Assembly: GCA_003663115.1 (NCBI GenBank)
Contig: QMZJ01000048.1
Coordinates: forward strand, 1 to 8,472
Reading direction: 5' to 3'
Length of the DNA stretch: 8,472 nt
Source: Candidatus Altarchaeales archaeon
GTDB taxonomy: Archaea > Altiarchaeota > Altiarchaeia > IMC4 > QMZM01
Below, in pieces: positions 4,049 through 8,472 of the stretch (positions are counted from its first letter, which is position 1; every line of letters starts with the position of its first letter). A program made the translations under genes and the position numbers. The notes under the pieces are model-generated. The model ran no database searches, had not been told where the DNA came from, and saw only the letters and a program-made list of their open reading frames with translations.

Positions 4049-6514
4049 ATGATTAAAAAAACGGACCTGAAATTTTTTTTAGTTTTAATTTTCGTTTTAA
4101 ATAGCGTTTCTGCTCAATCACTTGAGGTTACTGATATTGGTCTAAATCCGTCCGTAATCTGGTTGGATGAAGATCCAAGGATAACGATCTCTGCCAAGTG
4201 TATATATAACGGGTCCTCGATCTCTGATGCTACTGTGAGTGTAGAAATTCGATCCCCCGGCGGATTGACAACACCCGGAGATCTCTGGTACTCCAGTGGC
4301 AGGTATTCATCCAGTTTTCGATTGGATCAATTTTCTGAGATTGGAACCTATACGGCCTCCGTAACATGTGAATATAACGGTTACACAGATACAGGTGAAA
4401 AGACATTTAATGTTCGCGAAATGAGTCTGAATATAATCGATGAGGGGGATGAGATTAACGCCTACATGGGGGATGTCATAGAGATAAAGGTCGATTTCAG
4501 GGTGGATGGAAGACCGGTCTCACTGCCCAGGAACGATTTCAGGATCTATATCGGCGAGGAGGAAGTGGAGCCGGTGTCGGTGATTGGTACTGCGAGTTAC
4601 CAGAAAATTAATGTGGATCTATGCCCGAGTGGCAACATCGAGAGTTGCATGGACAAACTCCCCGAGGGTTTATATGATCTGGAGGTTACCGCATGTTATT
4701 CGAGCGATAAATGCATAACATCCAAGGTAAAGAATTACGTTAGAGTAAATTCTCCACTAAAAATAGATTTCTCGCAGAACGGGGTGGAATGTATTGTCGG
4801 AAAGATCTGCAGTCCGGAGATAAAATTTGATGTGATCTTTCCCGATGGCGACATCTCTGATCTTACCGAGGATGATGTGGATGTAAGAATTTTGGGTAAT
4901 AAGGTCTTCGAGCGGATATATGTAGAGAGTATGGAGTGTGATAGGCAATCCGGTTCCTGTACCGTGAAATTAAATATACCCTCAAACCTCCAGCCCGGGT
5001 CATACGATCTCTTTCTATCCCTAAAGAAGAAATTTGGAGATAGTTATTACACAACAAAGGATTATCTCCCCCTGCAGGTGGTTTTACAACTATCCGGGGT
5101 GATGAAGGATGCCGCCGGCGATGTGGTGAGAACGGTAATAACACTTACGAATGAAAAAACCGGTCAGGTAATTACTGGGGCCACGGATTACTCCGGTAGA
5201 TATGCTCTCGACGTTCTTCCGGGGGATTACTCCGTGGAGATCAGATTTGGAGGGACCATAGTTAGGTTCAATAACGTTACAATCTCGAATGAGGACCTTC
5301 TACTCGGTCTCTCCGGAAACCTTATAAGATATGATGAGGGTCATCTGAATTCGGGAAGTCCCGTGGGGGTGAGGGTAATAAAGGTAATTGTCGTTGAGTT
5401 TGCCCTGCCCTTCTCATCGGCCTGGTTTTATGTTCCCTATGACAGCGCCCTGGTAAATGGTGATGAAAACGATCTGAAGGTGTATAAATGCGATAACTGG
5501 AACTTTGAAAAGGGGTTCTGTACCGGTACGTGGAAAGAGATCAAGGCCGATGTTCATACGATCAGGAATACCATAGAATTTAGCGTAAATTCGACATCCG
5601 CCTTTATAATCGGGGAAAAGAGGGCTCTCTATCTACGGAACATTGAGCTAGAAAAAGAGAAGGTCTTTATGGGCGACACAGTAGTTGTTAATGGAAAGGT
5701 CATGGATAGTGATGGAAATTCTGTGGAAGGAGCTCTTATAAGATTGTCTTTCCCCGAATCTGGTATTACCTCTACAGATACGTCCACAACTGGTGGATTC
5801 TTCAGGGCCACTATAACTGCACCCTACACCGAGGGCTATCCGGATCTCGTAATAGAAGCTATGAAGAGCTCTTATGCCCCATGTAATATCACCACGACCC
5901 TAAAGGTAGACAGGAAAAAAGAGATCAGCATATTTGATGTTCCAGGGACTGTAGAGGTTCCATTCAATGAGCCAACGAATATAAGATTTAAGGTCTTCAA
6001 TTCCGGGCAAATCAACCTGACCCAACCAATTTATCTCCGTGTCAGTGGAATACCCTCGGCGTGGTACAGGTTATCCCCCGTTAAGATCGATTCCCTTGAT
6101 GTCAGTGAACAGAGAGATATAAATCTCAGCTTTACACTAACCCCGGAGTTATGTGGTGATGAATGTAATCAATTTTCCCTGGTAAATATAGAGGCAAAAT
6201 CGGAAGAGATCAGCGACGTTGTTAGCTTTACCCTGAAAATATCCTCCCCCCTGAATCAAACCGTTACAGCATCCGAGGGGCCCAAAGGCTTCCATCTGCC
6301 AGATATAACGGGGTTTAGTATCGCATTGCCATCAATCTCAAATCCATATCTCCCCTTAACCGTTATAGTAATTCTGATCATTCTGATCATAAATAAAAAG
6401 AAAACCAGAGGAATTCGGATCAAGGGAATTAAATCTGGAAAAAAAGGAAAGGGAGCACCCAAGTTGAGAGACTCTGTGATGTCCTCATTACATAGAATAA
6501 AGAAGGAAATATAA
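4049..6514 (+). CDS. Large multidomain surface protein with C-terminal anchor and basic tail
   Basis: This 821-residue protein has a signal peptide (1-22, ending VSA) and a string of beta domains. Three Ig-like domains lie at about 23-122 (Cys51 and Cys107 probably paired), 125-233 and 235-345. A carboxypeptidase-regulatory-like domain follows at 346-415 ('LSGVMKDAAGDVV', 'GATDYSGRYALDVLPGDYSVEI'). Residues 430-524 resemble the archaeal PGF-pre-PGF domain ('SAWFYVPYD', 'AFIIGE'). A second regulatory-like domain lies at 528-620 and a CARDB-like domain at 625-733. A membrane helix at 767-781 precedes a 38-residue, strongly basic cytoplasmic tail. There is no PGF-CTERM sorting motif, so anchoring is by the helix. 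Many Cys residues come in close pairs and several sequons are present, as expected outside the cell. The ATG is three bases after the MinD stop, with GAGGT upstream. It is probably an S-layer-like, adhesin or filament component; the exact role is not recognised. Confidence 0.88.
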   Translation: MIKKTDLKFFLVLIFVLNSVSAQSLEVTDIGLNPSVIWLDEDPRITISAKCIYNGSSISDATVSVEIRSPGGLTTPGDLWYSSGRYSSSFRLDQFSEIGTYTASVTCEYNGYTDTGEKTFNVREMSLNIIDEGDEINAYMGDVIEIKVDFRVDGRPVSLPRNDFRIYIGEEEVEPVSVIGTASYQKINVDLCPSGNIESCMDKLPEGLYDLEVTACYSSDKCITSKVKNYVRVNSPLKIDFSQNGVECIVGKICSPEIKFDVIFPDGDISDLTEDDVDVRILGNKVFERIYVESMECDRQSGSCTVKLNIPSNLQPGSYDLFLSLKKKFGDSYYTTKDYLPLQVVLQLSGVMKDAAGDVVRTVITLTNEKTGQVITGATDYSGRYALDVLPGDYSVEIRFGGTIVRFNNVTISNEDLLLGLSGNLIRYDEGHLNSGSPVGVRVIKVIVVEFALPFSSAWFYVPYDSALVNGDENDLKVYKCDNWNFEKGFCTGTWKEIKADVHTIRNTIEFSVNSTSAFIIGEKRALYLRNIELEKEKVFMGDTVVVNGKVMDSDGNSVEGALIRLSFPESGITSTDTSTTGGFFRATITAPYTEGYPDLVIEAMKSSYAPCNITTTLKVDRKKEISIFDVPGTVEVPFNEPTNIRFKVFNSGQINLTQPIYLRVSGIPSAWYRLSPVKIDSLDVSEQRDINLSFTLTPELCGDECNQFSLVNIEAKSEEISDVVSFTLKISSPLNQTVTASEGPKGFHLPDITGFSIALPSISNPYLPLTVIVILIILIINKKKTRGIRIKGIKSGKKGKGAPKLRDSVMSSLHRIKKEI
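6507..6514 (+). promoter_or_regulatory. Possible TATA box of the second surface-protein gene
   Basis: AAATATAA overlaps the stop codon of the preceding gene. Its centre is about 29 bases before ATG 6540, so the mRNA would have a leader of about three bases. A second AT-rich element, ATATTTATAA (6521-6530), is too close to the ATG to serve it. Only a weak GA-rich stretch precedes the ATG. With a gap of 25 bases, read-through from the MinD unit is an equally good explanation. Confidence 0.35.
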
Positions 6515-6539
6515 CCTTTGATATTTATAATTTAAGAGA

Positions 6540-8472
6540 ATGAAAAACCGGAAAATCGGGGGGTGGATTTCCCTGTGTCTCTCATTGATCTGTCTTCTCT
6601 GTAATATCGCTACTGCTCAAGGCTTAAGGGTAGTCGATCTCTCCGTCGCTCCCTCCGAGATCTGGCTGCATAAAAACCCCAACATGATCACCATCTCCGC
6701 AAAATGCGAATTTGATGGTTCAATAGCAGATGCCGATATGTGGGCCCAGATTATCTTCCCAAGGGGTGGGGGTATCTCTACCAGTCCCTTGGGGACGGGA
6801 ATTTATGAATATAACATTTATGCATCCTTCCCCGATACGGGGCCTTACACGGTAAGGGTGTATTGTGAATATGGAAATCACAGTACCTGCAAAGAAACGA
6901 CATTTACTGCCCATAAACTGGAATTATCAATGGACTATGACAGGGAGATCGATACATACATGGGGGGTGATCTCACCTTAAGTATTAAGTTCAGATACGA
7001 TGGCAATTTGATTACCCCAAAAAAAGATACCTTTTCCATTTATCTGGGAGGTGAGAGGGGGTGGGAGAGGTTAGAACAGACAGAGGATCCAATTCTGGTC
7101 GGAAATTATCAACGGGTGAAGGTAAAACTGCCCCTATACTCCAATAAAATATCGAAGGGGTTGTATGACCTTAAGATAGAAGGTAAATATTCGGAGGAGG
7201 AAATCCTGACCCTGGAGAAGAGAAAATTTGTCTGGGTGAACAATCCATTAGAGATCTATATGACAGAAAGCGAGGTTCGACACATCATTGGGGACATACC
7301 TGAAAAGAACCTCACGGCCAAGGTGGTCTTTAAGGCTGGAGATCTATGGGATCTTGGTATAGAAAACGTTGAAATTATAATATCCGATGAGAACATTTCA
7401 AAAAAAGCAATTCTAAATAGTATACGTTGTAATAGAGAAACAGAGATATGCTCTTTCTCGTTTGATATACCAAACCTCGGTCCGGGTTTATACAACTTAG
7501 AGCTTACTGTAGCCTATCCAAGTATAGCAAGTTATCGATATAAGGCTACTGCCTCCATCCCTCTAAGAGAGCTGTTACAACTCTCTGGGTGTATTAAGGA
7601 TGCAAAGGGAAAGGCGATAGGCACTAAAATAATTGTTGAGAGTATCGACAGGGGAGAGATCGAGGAGGTACATACCGGAGCAACGGGAAATTACTCTATA
7701 AACCTACTCCCAGGCAATTATAATTTTATATTCAGATTTGATGGGGGGATCGTGGTAAAAATTTCTAATGTTTCGATATCCAGTTCTGATCTGATCTCCC
7801 TGCCCGGGGATCTGATAAGATATGATCTGGGACATATCACCTCCAAAGTACCGCAGGGTATGAAACTGGTGAAGATCGTGGTTTTAGAGTTAGCAATTCC
7901 CTTCTCATCTGTATGGGTTTATATACCATATGACAGCTCAAGGGTTGGTGGGGATGAGAAAGAGCTCAAGGTTTATCAGTGTGAGAGGTGGAATTTTGAA
8001 AGGAGTTCGTGTACTGGTGGATGGAGCACAATAGAGGACGTTATGATACACACAATAAAGGATGCGATCGAATTTAATGCAAGCTCTTATGGGGCATTTA
8101 TGATCGGAGAGAATGATAAACTCCGTTTCTCGGAATTTAAGGTCCTGGATGACGATGTGTGTATGGGGGAGACAGTTACGGTGGAGGGGAGGGTTGTGAA
8201 CAGTAGAGATGAGCCGGTTCCCGGTGTCATGCTCCAGGCATCTTTTCCCGGATATGATGAATTTTCTACAACAAAAACCAATACCGAGGGATTATTCAGA
8301 ATAAGTATAAATGCCCCTTATTTCGAGGGAGATGGAGAGCTCTTAGTTGAAGCAGAAAAGGAGCTTTTCGTCGGTTGCAATTCCACTCATATGATTCATA
8401 TAGGTAGAAAGAAGGCCTTGAGTATATTGAATCTCCCAGATATGGTTAATGTGCCATTAAATGACATCACAG
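6540..8472 (+). CDS. Second large surface protein, tandem paralogue; cut by window end
   Basis: The frame from ATG 6540 stays open for 644 codons to the last base of the window, so the C-terminus is missing. I translated it by hand and saw no frameshift or stop. A signal peptide covers residues 1-26 ('CNIATA', then Gln27). The rest follows the upstream 821-residue protein domain by domain, with nearly the same spacing. There is an opening Ig-like domain with 'EIWLHKNPNMITISAKC', then 'SIRCNRETEIC' in the third domain. The regulatory-like domain has 'GATGNYSINLLPGNYNFIF', and the PGF-pre-PGF-like region has 'YIPYDSS' and 'WNFERSSCTGGW'. A second regulatory-like domain follows. The window ends at the start of the CARDB-like domain. 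About 175-180 further residues, with an anchor and basic tail, are expected by analogy. Cys positions are largely shared with the upstream copy. It is probably a partner or alternative subunit of the same surface structure. Confidence 0.88.
   Translation, partial: MKNRKIGGWISLCLSLICLLCNIATAQGLRVVDLSVAPSEIWLHKNPNMITISAKCEFDGSIADADMWAQIIFPRGGGISTSPLGTGIYEYNIYASFPDTGPYTVRVYCEYGNHSTCKETTFTAHKLELSMDYDREIDTYMGGDLTLSIKFRYDGNLITPKKDTFSIYLGGERGWERLEQTEDPILVGNYQRVKVKLPLYSNKISKGLYDLKIEGKYSEEEILTLEKRKFVWVNNPLEIYMTESEVRHIIGDIPEKNLTAKVVFKAGDLWDLGIENVEIIISDENISKKAILNSIRCNRETEICSFSFDIPNLGPGLYNLELTVAYPSIASYRYKATASIPLRELLQLSGCIKDAKGKAIGTKIIVESIDRGEIEEVHTGATGNYSINLLPGNYNFIFRFDGGIVVKISNVSISSSDLISLPGDLIRYDLGHITSKVPQGMKLVKIVVLELAIPFSSVWVYIPYDSSRVGGDEKELKVYQCERWNFERSSCTGGWSTIEDVMIHTIKDAIEFNASSYGAFMIGENDKLRFSEFKVLDDDVCMGETVTVEGRVVNSRDEPVPGVMLQASFPGYDEFSTTKTNTEGLFRISINAPYFEGDGELLVEAEKELFVGCNSTHMIHIGRKKALSILNLPDMVNVPLNDIT

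Noticed and set aside
6371..6390. Tandem repeat ATTCTGATC twice plus palindromic TGATCA sites
   Set aside because: It encodes the Ile/Leu membrane helix of the surface protein and is explained by repeated hydrophobic codons.
6521..6530. ATATTTATAA as the TATA box of the last gene
   Set aside because: Its centre is only about 15 bases before the ATG, so transcription would begin inside the signal-peptide codons, and no later start keeps the signal peptide.
464..8281. Several minus-strand open frames of 60-146 codons
   Set aside because: Each lies opposite a well-supported + strand gene, has low-complexity or implausible composition, and has no start-site signal or recognisable domain. They are shadow frames.

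Overview
The window looks like part of an archaeal chromosome. Three kinds of evidence point that way. There are TATA boxes centred 26-30 bases upstream of start codons with almost no leader. Arg is mostly AGG/AGA and Ile often ATA. The gene content is secreted Ig-like proteins rich in N-glycosylation sequons beside a single-domain KaiC/RadA-type ATPase and a MinD-type ATPase. I cannot place it below the domain level. All seven genes lie on the + strand, are tightly packed and have similar base composition. I see no RNA gene, CRISPR array, insertion sequence or attachment site.

Region 1 (45-3242) reads as a four-gene operon from a promoter at the left edge. In order: a secreted protein with two beta domains and three C-terminal membrane segments; a short protein with an N-terminal membrane anchor and an ASH/Hydin-like beta domain; a protein with a signal peptide and one C-terminal membrane segment; and a cytoplasmic KaiC-like ATPase whose start lies inside the preceding gene.

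Region 2 (3243-8472) begins with a 53-base AT-rich gap holding a promoter. It continues with a leaderless MinD-type ATPase, then an 821-residue multidomain surface protein only 3 bases downstream, then a second copy of that surface protein that is cut by the window end. The last gene is open to base 8472 and is easy to miss because its stop codon lies outside.

Working model (inference): the secreted proteins form or decorate a cell-surface structure. The KaiC-like and MinD-like ATPases act on the cytoplasmic side, perhaps for assembly, switching or positioning. This recalls the archaellum, where the KaiC-like ArlH is a motor component and a MinD homologue positions the structure, but no pilin, secretion ATPase or platform protein is visible here. 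I cannot match this gene set to a named system, so it is the best candidate for something undescribed.
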